From: Candidatus Woesearchaeota archaeon
Lineage (GTDB): Archaea > Nanobdellota > Nanobdellia > Woesearchaeales > JAHWHD01
Reading direction: 5' to 3'
NCBI GenBank assembly: GCA_019323525.1
Contig: JAHWHD010000066.1
Coordinates: forward strand, 1-62,483
Length of the DNA stretch: 62,483 nucleotides
Shown here piece by piece: positions 43,532 to 52,329 of this stretch (positions are counted from its first letter, which is position 1; the number at the start of each line of letters is the position of its first letter). The translations under genes were made by a program, and so were the position numbers. The notes under the pieces are model-generated. The model saw nothing but the letters and a program-made list of their open reading frames with translations. It was not told the origin of the DNA and did not search any database.

Positions 43532-45414
43532 ATAGCACTCAATTTTTCATCATTTATAAAAATATCGTGCCAAAGCTCAAATGTAAGCAAGCACCATAAC
43601 TGTCTACTATAGTACAACCGAGATTTTTTGAAATCTTTCAAGACCTTCTCAATATAGTTATAGTTGAAAATCCCTTTTCTCTTGATAATGTCTTGGTCCA
43701 GCTTCTGCAGTATAAAATCGTTCAACTCACGACTAAACCAATTGTCTATAGGCACAAAAAACCTCTGTTTCTTGTTCTTCAAAGTTGAACCAGGAAGCTT
43801 TCCTTTCATCGCTGTCTTAAGAATAAACTTTTCATTTGTCCCATTAATTTTATAACTTGATGGAACCCTCGCCATCAATTCAGTAATCCTATGGTCTAAG
43901 AAAGGAACTCTAGCCTCAATCGCATGCGCCATTGTATTTTTATCAGTCTTCATCAATATATCTTCAGAAAGCATATACTCAGTATCTCTTGCAATTATTG
44001 AATACAGATAATCATCAACATTACTAAAATAACGGCTGAAAATAGCAGAATAATTTAAAGGCCCGGTGTAATTATTAATAACCTCTGACTTTTCTTTCTC
44101 ATCAAATATTGAGACCATATTAAGATAAGACTCCCCAACATCATTTGTGCCAACAACATTGGATAATCGCTCAATACCTTTCTCGCCTAAAGCATCCGCG
44201 TACTTAAAAAACCTAGAAAATACAGACGGAGGAACCTTTTGCACAAGCTTTGCAAGGTTCTTTCTAAACACGAGCGGCACTTTCTGCAAATATCTTTTAT
44301 ATAGCATCATAATCTTGAACTGCTCATAACCGCCAAACTGCTCATCACCGCCATCTCCAGTCAAAACAACTGTAGCGTGCTTCTTTGTACCATTTGACAA
44401 CGCATATACTGGAATAGCCGTCGGATCTGCCATGGGTTCATCAAGGTGCCATACTATCCTTGGCAACAACTTGATTGCATCAACCTTTACGATTATCTCA
44501 TTATGGTCAGTTGAAAAATATTCAGCAATAAATCTCGCTTTATCAAGCTCATTGAACTGTGGAGCATTATCAAAACCAATAGAGAAAGTGTTTACCTCTC
44601 CACCAAACTTTCTCATCATAGAAACAATACTTGCAGAGTCAATTCCCCCAGAAAGATAAGCCCCTAACGGAACATCAGACATCAATCTTTTTTTAACAGA
44701 ATCAGTTATCAAAGAATCTAAAAGTTTAGCAAAATGAGTTACAGAACCAGTCGACTTCTCAAATTTTGGAAACTGCCAATACTTTTTCTGGAATAATCGT
44801 CCATTGTAAGTCATCTGGTGACCTGGCAAAAGCTTATAAATATTCTTAAACATCGTCTCTCTTTCGCTATTGCACCTGAAGGTAAGAAAACTATAAACTG
44901 CGTCAAGATTAATCTCTTTCTTAACGTCAGCCTCTAGAATCGCCTTTATCTCGCTTGCAAAGATAAACCTTTCACCGTCCCAGTAATAATAGAAAGGTTT
45001 TATTCCGTGCCTGTCCCTTGCCATGAACAAGTGGTTTTTCCGGTTATCCCATATCGCGAAGGCAAATGCCCCATTGAATAGCTCAACACAATTATCCCCA
45101 TACTCTTCGTATGCATGTATAATAACTTCAGTATCTGTGTTTGACTTGAACTTATGCTTATTCTCCAGATTTTGCCTAATCTTCTTATAATTGTATATCT
45201 CGCCATTAAACACTATCCAAATACTTCCTTCTTCGTTTGACATCGGCTGCCTTCCTGCTGTAGAAAGATCAATTATAGAAAGCCGCCTATGACCTAAACT
45301 CATACCTTTTGTAACTATGTGGCCTTTATCATCAGGACCTCTATGCTCAAGTTTAGAGTTCATTCTCTGGATTAGATTCTTATCATCCCAATTAAAACCA
45401 CAGATCCCGCACAT
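43528..45414 (-). CDS. asnB: Asparagine synthase (glutamine-hydrolysing)-like amidotransferase
   Basis: A 628-residue protein with N-terminal nucleophile Cys2 (MCGICGF), HRGPDDKG, GHRRLSIIDLS and FNGEIYNY of the class II glutamine amidotransferase domain. The ATP-pyrophosphatase domain has LSGGIDSASI (about 256-266) and TGDGGDEQFGGY. Enzymes of this type amidate Asp, or the carboxyl groups of sugars and peptides in polysaccharide clusters. The glycan-gene neighbourhood (2 nt after an Alg13-like gene, 4-nt overlap with GT39) suggests amidation of a uronic acid, but plain asparagine synthesis cannot be excluded. Confidence 0.85.
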   Translation of the reverse strand: MCGICGFNWDDKNLIQRMNSKLEHRGPDDKGHIVTKGMSLGHRRLSIIDLSTAGRQPMSNEEGSIWIVFNGEIYNYKKIRQNLENKHKFKSNTDTEVIIHAYEEYGDNCVELFNGAFAFAIWDNRKNHLFMARDRHGIKPFYYYWDGERFIFASEIKAILEADVKKEINLDAVYSFLTFRCNSERETMFKNIYKLLPGHQMTYNGRLFQKKYWQFPKFEKSTGSVTHFAKLLDSLITDSVKKRLMSDVPLGAYLSGGIDSASIVSMMRKFGGEVNTFSIGFDNAPQFNELDKARFIAEYFSTDHNEIIVKVDAIKLLPRIVWHLDEPMADPTAIPVYALSNGTKKHATVVLTGDGGDEQFGGYEQFKIMMLYKRYLQKVPLVFRKNLAKLVQKVPPSVFSRFFKYADALGEKGIERLSNVVGTNDVGESYLNMVSIFDEKEKSEVINNYTGPLNYSAIFSRYFSNVDDYLYSIIARDTEYMLSEDILMKTDKNTMAHAIEARVPFLDHRITELMARVPSSYKINGTNEKFILKTAMKGKLPGSTLKNKKQRFFVPIDNWFSRELNDFILQKLDQDIIKRKGIFNYNYIEKVLKDFKKSRLYYSRQLWCLLTFELWHDIFINDEKLSAI

Positions 45415-45416
45415 TA

Positions 45417-45887
45417 TTATCCCTTAACATGCGTTTCAATGAATTCATTAATAAACTTATCCATGTTACATTCGAGCCGTTTATAAGGCTTAAACTTAAA
45501 GGTCCTAGCTTTATTAATATAGTCAAGAATGTGGTCTATATCCTCACAAAGAATAAGAGAACCTGTATTAGAGATTGCCCTTAGATACTCAACCTGATGC
45601 ATTGGATCAGTCCTCTCAACATTAGGAACACCTATCAACCTTTTACGCATATCAAGAATCTCAAAGATACATCCTGGGCCGCCATGGCTAATGACAATAT
45701 CTGCCGCTGTTTCATACTTTGCTAATGATGGAGCAAAGTCAAAAAACTTACAATGCTGGGGTTTATAATCGCCCCTGCCTATCTGCATAACCACTTCATC
45801 CTTAAGTCGACCAGAACCAACCAACTCATCAATCTTTTTAACCAATTTCTCAAACTTCCCATTCCCAACAGTCACAAATATCTTCAT
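45417..45887 (-). CDS. Alg13-like glycosyltransferase subunit (GT28 C-terminal domain)
   Basis: A 156-residue protein with VTVGNGKFEKLV at the start and ADIVISHGGPGCIFEIL (about 88-104), the UDP-sugar-binding segment of GT28/Alg13. In yeast Alg13 pairs with membrane-bound Alg14 to add the second GlcNAc to lipid-linked GlcNAc; bacterial PssE/PssD are similar. Here the Alg14-like gene overlaps it by 4 nt. So it probably adds a hexosamine or uronic sugar early in glycan assembly. Confidence 0.85.
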   Translation of the reverse strand: MKIFVTVGNGKFEKLVKKIDELVGSGRLKDEVVMQIGRGDYKPQHCKFFDFAPSLAKYETAADIVISHGGPGCIFEILDMRKRLIGVPNVERTDPMHQVEYLRAISNTGSLILCEDIDHILDYINKARTFKFKPYKRLECNMDKFINEFIETHVKG

Positions 45888-46369
45888 CCTAATCTGCCAG
45901 CATATATTGATTTTTTATACTTCTTCTGAAGTTCAGGCCACTGCACAAAAAACAGATTGCAATACGGATAGATCAATTTACCGCTTATTGACTTATGCTC
46001 AACCCTTACCCAAGACTCGAAAAAGATTAACTTTTTGCTGAAAAAAACCTTAGCAACAAAAAACAAAGGCAATATAAGTGAAGGACCGCATCCTAAAAGA
46101 ACCTTTGCCCTGCTCTTTCTTAATATCCTAAAACTATCAATAGTCGCAGGAATCATATTAAGTATAATCTTGAATATGTTATTGTCTTTCATTAGCCTAG
46201 GATTTTTCATTATAAATATTGGACCTCTATCTTTGACTTTTGGAGCCGATGTTTTGTCATCATGACCAACAACGAACTCATAATTATACTTATTGCCTAG
46301 CTTTTCCAGTAACCTAAGCATCTGGTTAGTGTGTCCGCCCATCCCCAAAACAACCAGGATTGTCTTCAT
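45884..46369 (-). CDS. Alg14-like glycosyltransferase subunit
   Basis: A 161-residue protein with VVLGMGGHTNQMLRLLEKL (the Gly-Gly-His segment of Alg14/PssD), LLGCGPSLILPLFFVAK and FFESWVRVEHKSISGK. It is the membrane-attaching, acceptor-binding half that recruits the Alg13-like catalytic half. Overlaps of 4 nt on both sides show tight coupling. Confidence 0.87.
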   Translation of the reverse strand: MKTILVVLGMGGHTNQMLRLLEKLGNKYNYEFVVGHDDKTSAPKVKDRGPIFIMKNPRLMKDNNIFKIILNMIPATIDSFRILRKSRAKVLLGCGPSLILPLFFVAKVFFSKKLIFFESWVRVEHKSISGKLIYPYCNLFFVQWPELQKKYKKSIYAGRLG

Positions 46370-47352
46370 TCTATAGGTTTTCCCTCTCCTTCGATACTGA
46401 ACTTTGATTCACGTAATTTGAGCAGGCTTTTTACCTTGGATAAAGGAATCTTATAGTAATACATGAGAACAATAGCGTAAATATAAGGCATGAGTGTACC
46501 AAAAACACGGGCAACAAGCAACAGCGATATAGCTGCCTCGGCCGGAACCCCTATGATTGAATAAAGGAACAAAACAGAAAAATCCATTGCACCGACTCCT
46601 GCTGGAAGAAACGACAACAAACCAAGAACTGTACTAACACCCAATATTGCAATAACACTAAATAGTGAAACATCGACCCCCATACCCATAGCAAATACCC
46701 ACTGAACAGCCCCTTCAAGCGACCAAGTCAAGATACTTAAGACAACAACCAATATCAAAGTCCAGAAATGGCCTCCGAACTTAAGGTCGCGAAGATGTTT
46801 TGCAATCATCTCAAACCTCTTAGGAATTATCCGCACTATCAACCGTGGGTATCTTAATAAGAATATGAGGATAACAGTCAACACAATTATCAAAGTGAGG
46901 AGCGCGTTCAATCTTGCATCTTGTACAACAAATATTGCAAAGAGAACACCAAAACCAGTAAGAACAAATAAATCAATCAACCTTTCAAATATCATGATAC
47001 TCATCGAAATGCTCAATCTTATTCCTTTTCTATAGAGAAGGTATATCTTTGAAGCTTCGCCCAACCTTCCAGGAGTTACCATTGCAACACAGATGCCAAA
47101 CATTTGTATCAATGCAGAGTTTCTGAAGTTTAACTTGTGGTCAAAATACTTTGTCACAAACTTAAACCTGATTATTTTCACAAGAATGCTTGCCACCATC
47201 ACAAAAAAAGCTGCAATAAGAAAAAACAGATTGCTATTAAGGAAAAGGTCATAGGCCTTAAGCCAGTCAATCTTACTCAACATGTAACCCAATCCTAAAA
47301 AGAATAAAATGCTGACAATAATAAGAGCAACCTTATATTTAGCAATCTTCAT
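46366..47352 (-). CDS. Lysylphosphatidylglycerol synthase-like (UPF0104/YbhN) membrane protein
   Basis: A 328-residue protein with 8 hydrophobic helices. KIIRFKFVTKYFD, VTPGRLGEASKIYLLYRKG (about 92-110) and FLPAGVGAMDFSVLFLY (about 253-269) fit the flippase-like UPF0104 (COG0392) family. In archaea these genes often sit in glycosylation clusters; a role in flipping polyprenyl-phosphate or lipid is proposed for the family, not proven. It is the first gene of the minus glycan operon; its start is leaderless (TATA 47374-47383, 26 nt upstream). Confidence 0.83.
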   Translation of the reverse strand: MKIAKYKVALIIVSILFFLGLGYMLSKIDWLKAYDLFLNSNLFFLIAAFFVMVASILVKIIRFKFVTKYFDHKLNFRNSALIQMFGICVAMVTPGRLGEASKIYLLYRKGIRLSISMSIMIFERLIDLFVLTGFGVLFAIFVVQDARLNALLTLIIVLTVILIFLLRYPRLIVRIIPKRFEMIAKHLRDLKFGGHFWTLILVVVLSILTWSLEGAVQWVFAMGMGVDVSLFSVIAILGVSTVLGLLSFLPAGVGAMDFSVLFLYSIIGVPAEAAISLLLVARVFGTLMPYIYAIVLMYYYKIPLSKVKSLLKLRESKFSIEGEGKPIE

Positions 47353-47439
47353 GGAGAGATATTTATGTTGGATATTTTAAATACTTTGTGTTTTCATATT
47401 AGAAAGTTATATATATAGATAGCTCATCAGCTCAGACAG
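47353..47439. promoter_or_regulatory. Divergent promoter between the two glycan operons
   Basis: ATTTTAAATA (47374-47383) serves the minus operon, about 26 nt before its ATG at 47352. TTATATATATA (47407-47417) serves the plus gene at 47440. The two glycan-building operons therefore share one control region. Confidence 0.65.
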
Positions 47440-49077
47440 GTGGTTTTTATAGAAGAAAAAAAAGAAGAGCGATCTAAAGTGATGAAATTATTTAAAAACC
47501 GATATACCTGGTTTTTTATACTTATCTTAATATTTGCAATCTTCACAAGAGCCAGGTTTCAGTTCACAGACAGTATCTGGAATGATGAAGGCATAAATAT
47601 GTGGAACGGGTATGCAATTACCCAAGGAGAGATTTTTGACCAGGAGATTCTAAGCGAGGGACTAGCGCCAAAGATCCTGATTGCATTCTTCACACTTTTC
47701 ACAGGAAGCTTTAATGCAGTCCGGCTTATGAGCCTTACTTTCTCTCTTCTAGGCATAATCTTTATCTTCTTGCTCGGAAAAGAGGTGAAGGATGAACTTA
47801 CTGGCTTAATTGCTGCAATTCTGCTGACAACACACCACCTTTACTGGTATATTGGAGCAAAAGGCATACTCGATGTGCCAATATCTGCAATGTTTATTAT
47901 CACTGCATATGCTTTTCTAAAGATGGAGCATTCCAACGAAAAGTTATGGAGTATCGCCACAGGCCTACTTATTATAATCTCAATGTTTACAAAAAGACCT
48001 GGCGTTTTACTTTTGATATCAATCATAATCTATTTTGTAATAACTAGAAAAAAACTAATTTTTAAGGACAAAAAAGTCAGATACTGTCTAGGCATTCCAA
48101 TTGGATTCTTAGTAATCGGAGACATAATTTTTTATGCCCTCTTCAGAAGTTCTATGCTTAAAGGACTTGCAGTGTATCTCGGATCTATCAGAGGAATAGT
48201 AGACCAACCGTTCAACTTCACATCGATATTATTTACATTCATTCTGAACCCATGGGTAATTGTGTTCTTAGTGATTGGAATATTATTCATCCTATTCTAT
48301 AGAAAAAAAGAGCAGATATTTCTCTTGCTGTGGTTTGTAATATTCCTTGCATTCTTTGAAATAAATGTAGCAGGTCAAACAATTCCCAGGTATCTAGTTC
48401 CGCTAGTTCCTGCAGCTCTGCTTATCGCAGGCTTTGCGCTCAGTGAAATCAATGATCTTGTAAAGGCATTCACTAAAAAGAAAATAGTCTGGCTTATTGT
48501 TATTATAGCAATACTAATCTCAATACCTTTTTACAAAGAAGGGGTAGCATTGCATGAAAGCAAATCATATACATATTCTGGGTACCAAGAAGCTGCATCA
48601 TGGATTCTCAGAAATGCAGAAGAAAATGCAATACTATTTGCAGGATCTCCAAGGACAATGCGCGGCTTAACAAGATGGCAGTATTACATAGGTGGACCAG
48701 GAGGAACTGAAGATGGAAGACTTTACTATCTACGGGGCCCGAAGTACCTCGATAATAGAACCGCTTTTGAGAAAGATGTCGAACTTAATGCTGAATCAGG
48801 GATCCCAATATATCTCGAAATTGATATGTGGGAGTATACGCAGCCAAGCTGGTACTATCCTCTAAGTCAAGATAGTATAGATTATTTCATAAGCCAAGGA
48901 TTCGAACCAGTTTATGTTGTACAAAGGGAGCTTCCTACACAGCAAGGCATAGAAAAAGCTCCAGTGATATTGATTTTGAAACACTCAGGGATAATTGAAA
49001 AAACAGATACATTTAATAATACAGAATATAGTAATCCATTTGAAGATGTACCTGAGCATAGTAATTCCAGCCTATAA
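47440..49077 (+). CDS. GT39/ArnT-like membrane glycosyltransferase
   Basis: A 545-residue protein with about 12 membrane helices. DSIWNDEGINMWNGYAIT (about 39-56) has the Asp-Glu pair of the first external loop; a C-terminal soluble domain (about 370-545) follows. GTG 47440 lies about 26 nt after the TATA and is near-leaderless; an internal ATG at 47482 (MKLFKNRYTW) is a possible start. It overlaps the next GT2 gene by 32 nt. It likely uses a polyprenyl-phosphate-sugar donor made by the next gene. Confidence 0.8.
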   Translation: MVFIEEKKEERSKVMKLFKNRYTWFFILILIFAIFTRARFQFTDSIWNDEGINMWNGYAITQGEIFDQEILSEGLAPKILIAFFTLFTGSFNAVRLMSLTFSLLGIIFIFLLGKEVKDELTGLIAAILLTTHHLYWYIGAKGILDVPISAMFIITAYAFLKMEHSNEKLWSIATGLLIIISMFTKRPGVLLLISIIIYFVITRKKLIFKDKKVRYCLGIPIGFLVIGDIIFYALFRSSMLKGLAVYLGSIRGIVDQPFNFTSILFTFILNPWVIVFLVIGILFILFYRKKEQIFLLLWFVIFLAFFEINVAGQTIPRYLVPLVPAALLIAGFALSEINDLVKAFTKKKIVWLIVIIAILISIPFYKEGVALHESKSYTYSGYQEAASWILRNAEENAILFAGSPRTMRGLTRWQYYIGGPGGTEDGRLYYLRGPKYLDNRTAFEKDVELNAESGIPIYLEIDMWEYTQPSWYYPLSQDSIDYFISQGFEPVYVVQRELPTQQGIEKAPVILILKHSGIIEKTDTFNNTEYSNPFEDVPEHSNSSL

Positions 49078-49762
49078 CGAAGAAAAACGGATCATTAAAA
49101 GTCTGGACAAGATTCTCAAGTTCTTGAAAAATAAAGCATACAAATGGGAGATCATCGTTGTTAGCGATGGCAGCAAAGACCACACTGTTGACATTGTTAG
49201 AAAGATAAAAAACAAAAATGTTTCTGTTCTTAGCTATAAGAAAAACAAAGGCAAAGGTTTTGCTGTCAGAAAAGGCATGATGAAAGCAAAAGGAAAAATA
49301 ATCCTATTCTCTGATGCAGATCTATCTACACCCATCAAAGAGATTGACAGGTTCATCCCATATCTTGAGAAAGGTTATGATATAGTTATAGGCTCAAGAA
49401 ACCAGAAAGACAGCAATATTAAGATTCCACAACCGATACATAGAAAATTGGTTGGAAAAATGTTCCAGTTTATAGTGGCTAGCGTGGCATTGAGGGGCGT
49501 TAAAGACAGCCAATGCGGTTTCAAGGCATTCACTCATAGAGCAGCAAAAAAGATATTTAACCTGCAGAAACTTAATGGTTTTAGTTTTGATGTTGAAGCC
49601 CTGTATCTTGCAAAAAATCTCGGTTTCAGGATTAAAGAAGTGGGGGTTACATGGATTAACAGTGAAGCGTCAAAGGTAAACCCATTAAAAGATTCAGTCC
49701 GGATGTTGAAAGACACATTAAAGATTAAAAATCTCCACAAGAACTTCTTTAAAAGTAAGTAG
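49046..49762 (+). CDS. GT2 glycosyltransferase (dolichol-phosphate glucosyl/mannosyltransferase type)
   Basis: 238 residues from ATG 49046 (MYLSIVIPAYNEE), the canonical start; the frame begins 51 nt earlier inside the GT39 gene but without a family match. VVSDGSKDHTVDIV, SDADLSTPIKEID and SQCGFKAFTHRAA match the ALG5/DPM1 family. It lacks C-terminal membrane helices. It probably makes polyprenyl-phosphate-hexose for the GT39 enzymes. Confidence 0.86.
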   Translation: MYLSIVIPAYNEEKRIIKSLDKILKFLKNKAYKWEIIVVSDGSKDHTVDIVRKIKNKNVSVLSYKKNKGKGFAVRKGMMKAKGKIILFSDADLSTPIKEIDRFIPYLEKGYDIVIGSRNQKDSNIKIPQPIHRKLVGKMFQFIVASVALRGVKDSQCGFKAFTHRAAKKIFNLQKLNGFSFDVEALYLAKNLGFRIKEVGVTWINSEASKVNPLKDSVRMLKDTLKIKNLHKNFFKSK

Positions 49763-49800
49763 CATAAAATATATAAAACTCCGGAATTCTTTGCAATAGA
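49763..49800 (+). promoter_or_regulatory. Promoter of the nucleotide-sugar decarboxylase operon
   Basis: TATATAAA (49770-49777) lies about 27 nt before ATG 49801, predicting a leaderless start. Confidence 0.6.
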
Positions 49801-50733
49801 ATGAAGACAATTCTAGTAACAGGCGGAGCAGGGTTTATAGGTTCTCATCTATGCGAAAAACTGCTTAGCAAAGGCTGCAATGTAATATGTGTGGATAATT
49901 TCTTTACAGGGAATAAAAGAAACATTGGGCATCTTATGGACAACCCTAATTTTGAACTGATTAGGCACGACATCACAAGACCTTTATGGGTCGAATGCGA
50001 CCAAATATACAATCTTGCATGCCCTGCAGCACCAGTACACTACCAATACAACCCTATTAAGACAATAAAATGCGGAACTGTTGGTATGGTAAACATGCTG
50101 GGTCTTGCAAAAAGGTTAAAGGCAAGGATACTCCAAGCATCAACTTCTGAGATATACGGCACGCCATTAGAGCATCCGCAAACAGAATCATATTGGGGCA
50201 ATGTAAACCCGATTGGAATTAGAAGCTGTTACGATGAAGGTAAGAGAGTCGCAGAATGCCTTTGCATGGACTATCACAGGCAGAACAGTGTAGACATCAG
50301 GATAATAAGAATATTCAACACATACGGTCCAAGAGTGGCATTAAATGATGGGAGAGTAGTCTCTAACTTCATAATCCAAGCACTGAAGAATGAACCTATC
50401 ACAGTTTATGGCGAAGGCAACCAGACAAGAAGCTTCTGTTATATCTCCGATCTCGTCAGGGGCATGATTGCAATGATGGAAAAAGATAATTTCATTGGGC
50501 CTGTTAATTTAGGCAACCCGCAAGAATTCACGATACTTGAACTTGCAAAAAAGATTATTGAACTTACTGGTAGCAGCAGCGAAATCGTACACAAGGAACT
50601 TCCTAAAGATGACCCTACAAGAAGAAAACCAGATATCTCACTTGCAAAACAAAAACTTAACTGGGAACCTGTAGTTCCGATAGACGAAGGCCTTAAGCAT
50701 ACAATAGAATATTTTAAGGAAGTTCTAAAATGA
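49801..50733 (+). CDS. UDP-glucuronate decarboxylase (UDP-xylose synthase)-like SDR
   Basis: A 310-residue extended short-chain dehydrogenase. GGAGFIGSHL (NAD-binding, 8-17), CVDNFFTG, LACPAAPVHYQ, STSEIYG and NPIGIRSCYDEGKR with Tyr144 and Lys148 are diagnostic of UXS-type enzymes. They turn UDP-glucuronate into UDP-xylose through a 4-keto intermediate. The following GT2 overlaps by 4 nt, suggesting the product is used there. A related epimerase activity cannot be excluded without biochemistry. Confidence 0.88.
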   Translation: MKTILVTGGAGFIGSHLCEKLLSKGCNVICVDNFFTGNKRNIGHLMDNPNFELIRHDITRPLWVECDQIYNLACPAAPVHYQYNPIKTIKCGTVGMVNMLGLAKRLKARILQASTSEIYGTPLEHPQTESYWGNVNPIGIRSCYDEGKRVAECLCMDYHRQNSVDIRIIRIFNTYGPRVALNDGRVVSNFIIQALKNEPITVYGEGNQTRSFCYISDLVRGMIAMMEKDNFIGPVNLGNPQEFTILELAKKIIELTGSSSEIVHKELPKDDPTRRKPDISLAKQKLNWEPVVPIDEGLKHTIEYFKEVLK

Positions 50734-51434
50734 TATCATTGTTCATACCGATGTATAACGAAGAACATGTTATAGAACAAAGCATACCGAAAGTACTGGA
50801 ATTTCTAAGGACAGTCCCAAAAGACATCAAGCTGATAATGCTAGACGATGGTTCAACAGACAGGACACCTGAGCTTGCAAAGTCATTAACCGAGAAGTAC
50901 GATAAACTATATTACCAAAGACACAATGGACCTAGCAGAAGGGAGAACCTTGCGCAGGCAATGGCGCAACAAGACTCTGATATTATTATGTTCATGGACA
51001 TGGACCTTTCTACAGACTTGTGTCATATCCCTGAACTGATTACACAAATTGAGAACGGTTACGATATTGCTACAGGCAGCAGACATGTTAAAGGTTCTAA
51101 GGTGAAAAGAAATTTCTCAAGGTACTTTATCAGCCATGGTTTCAAGATTTTTATTAAACTATATTTTGGCTCGAAAATAAATGATCATGAATGCGGGTTT
51201 AAAGCCTTTAAAAAGGAAGTAATCAAAGATCTTGTCAATGAACTTGGATATGACCATAAGAAAGAGAGAAAAATGTTCTGGGACACTGAGATGTTTCTTA
51301 GAGCTCAGAGAAAAGGCTACAGGATCAAGGAGATACCTATTAGATGGACAGAAGGCAAGAAATCTGCTCTAAGAATTAGAACAGAGTTAAGTATGCTTCC
51401 TTATATTCTAAGACTAAGAAAAAGGCTAGGGTAA
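50730..51434 (+). CDS. GT2 family glycosyltransferase
   Basis: A 234-residue enzyme with FIPMYNEEHVIEQSI, LDDGSTDRTPE, MFMDMDLSTDLCHIPEL (DxD region) and HECGFKAFKKEV, the DPM1/ALG5-like layout without membrane helices. It is coupled to the UXS-like gene by an ATGA overlap. Its stop end overlaps the Trm112-like gene on the other strand by 9 nt. Confidence 0.85.
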   Translation: MISLFIPMYNEEHVIEQSIPKVLEFLRTVPKDIKLIMLDDGSTDRTPELAKSLTEKYDKLYYQRHNGPSRRENLAQAMAQQDSDIIMFMDMDLSTDLCHIPELITQIENGYDIATGSRHVKGSKVKRNFSRYFISHGFKIFIKLYFGSKINDHECGFKAFKKEVIKDLVNELGYDHKKERKMFWDTEMFLRAQRKGYRIKEIPIRWTEGKKSALRIRTELSMLPYILRLRKRLG

Positions 51435-51542
51435 AAGTATAGGAACGTCATTCTTAATAATATATTTTGTAGAACAAGAATTGCATTCTAATTGCTCGTT
51501 TAACTCTTGCTTGCACTTTGGACAAGCCAGTAGCTCTTTCAT
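51426..51542 (-). CDS. Trm112-like zinc-ribbon protein, 38 residues
   Basis: Reading leftward from ATG 51542: MKELLACPKCKQELNEQLEC, then NSCSTKYIIKNDVPILLP and stop. This is the Trm112/UPF0434 pattern: LACPKC near the N-terminus, a second C-x2-C pair, and a Y-x-I-x-x-x-(I/V)-P-x-L-L-P tail. Four Cys (7, 10, 20, 23) can bind one zinc. Trm112 proteins activate and stabilise several SAM methyltransferases in eukaryotes and Haloferax. A TATA (51564-51573) is 26 nt upstream, so the start is leaderless. It is divergent from a methyltransferase gene at 51628. Confidence 0.82.
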   Translation of the reverse strand: MKELLACPKCKQELNEQLECNSCSTKYIIKNDVPILLP

Positions 51543-51627
51543 GAGATTACGTCTGTAAAACTCATTTATAAATCTTTAGTAATGAGTCAGCACAAACTAT
51601 ATAAATCGCTGTAAAACACCCAAGGAT
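51543..51627. promoter_or_regulatory. Divergent leaderless promoters, Trm112-like and methyltransferase genes
   Basis: ATTTATAAAT (51564-51573) is 26 nt before the minus ATG at 51542; TATATAAAT (51598-51606) is 26 nt before the plus ATG at 51628. Both predicted transcripts start at the ATG. Confidence 0.65.
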
Positions 51628-52329
51628 ATGGAGAAACTGTCTCAACTTAAAAAGCATTTAAACAAATCCATTCCTGAAGAATTAAGGAGAAACATGGGCG
51701 CCATCAACCCCTATTTAGTACCGATCTATGGGAGAATCGTATACTATAAAAGGCTGAAATTCTGTTTAAATGCAATCAAAAAATTATCTAGACTGCCTAA
51801 AGAATCTGCATTCAATTTCGTGGATGTTGGCTGTGGTTTTGGTATATTCATGCGCATAGTTGGAAAGGAATATCCTAATGCAAAAATATATGGGGTAGAC
51901 CTTCGCGACGAAGAGCAATTAAAGTATGGCTACGATATAGTCAACAATAAAAACGCATTATTCATAAGAGCAGATGCATTAAATCTTCCGCTTAAAGAAA
52001 AATCATTTGATATTGTTCTCACAACCGACGTATTAGAGCATGTTAATGATCCTATAAAAGGGCTAGACGAACTATCAAGAATCATGAAAGATAACTCATT
52101 GCTAGTCATACTCGTACCTACTGAGCTTTTTCTATTCAAACTTTTAAGAAGAATGTTCGGAAAAAGAAGGTTCCATGCTCAGTATCACTGGATTGGAAAC
52201 ATCAAGAACGTCAAGGAGTTTGAAAAAGTGCTAAAGACAAGGTTCAAAGTGATACAAAGAAGATTCATACCATTCCCATTTCTAAGAGGTTTGCTTAATT
52301 ACGATCTTATGTACGTATGCAGAAAATGA
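51628..52329 (+). CDS. Class I SAM-dependent methyltransferase
   Basis: A 233-residue protein with FNFVDVGCGFGIFM (motif I, near 55-68), IYGVDLRDEEQL, FDIVLTTDVLEHV and a C-terminal KRRFHAQYHWIG. Type 11 fold. It is divergent from a Trm112-like gene and could be its partner. It overlaps the following GT39 gene (ATGA). Substrate unknown, likely a glycan or lipid. Confidence 0.83.
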   Translation: MEKLSQLKKHLNKSIPEELRRNMGAINPYLVPIYGRIVYYKRLKFCLNAIKKLSRLPKESAFNFVDVGCGFGIFMRIVGKEYPNAKIYGVDLRDEEQLKYGYDIVNNKNALFIRADALNLPLKEKSFDIVLTTDVLEHVNDPIKGLDELSRIMKDNSLLVILVPTELFLFKLLRRMFGKRRFHAQYHWIGNIKNVKEFEKVLKTRFKVIQRRFIPFPFLRGLLNYDLMYVCRK

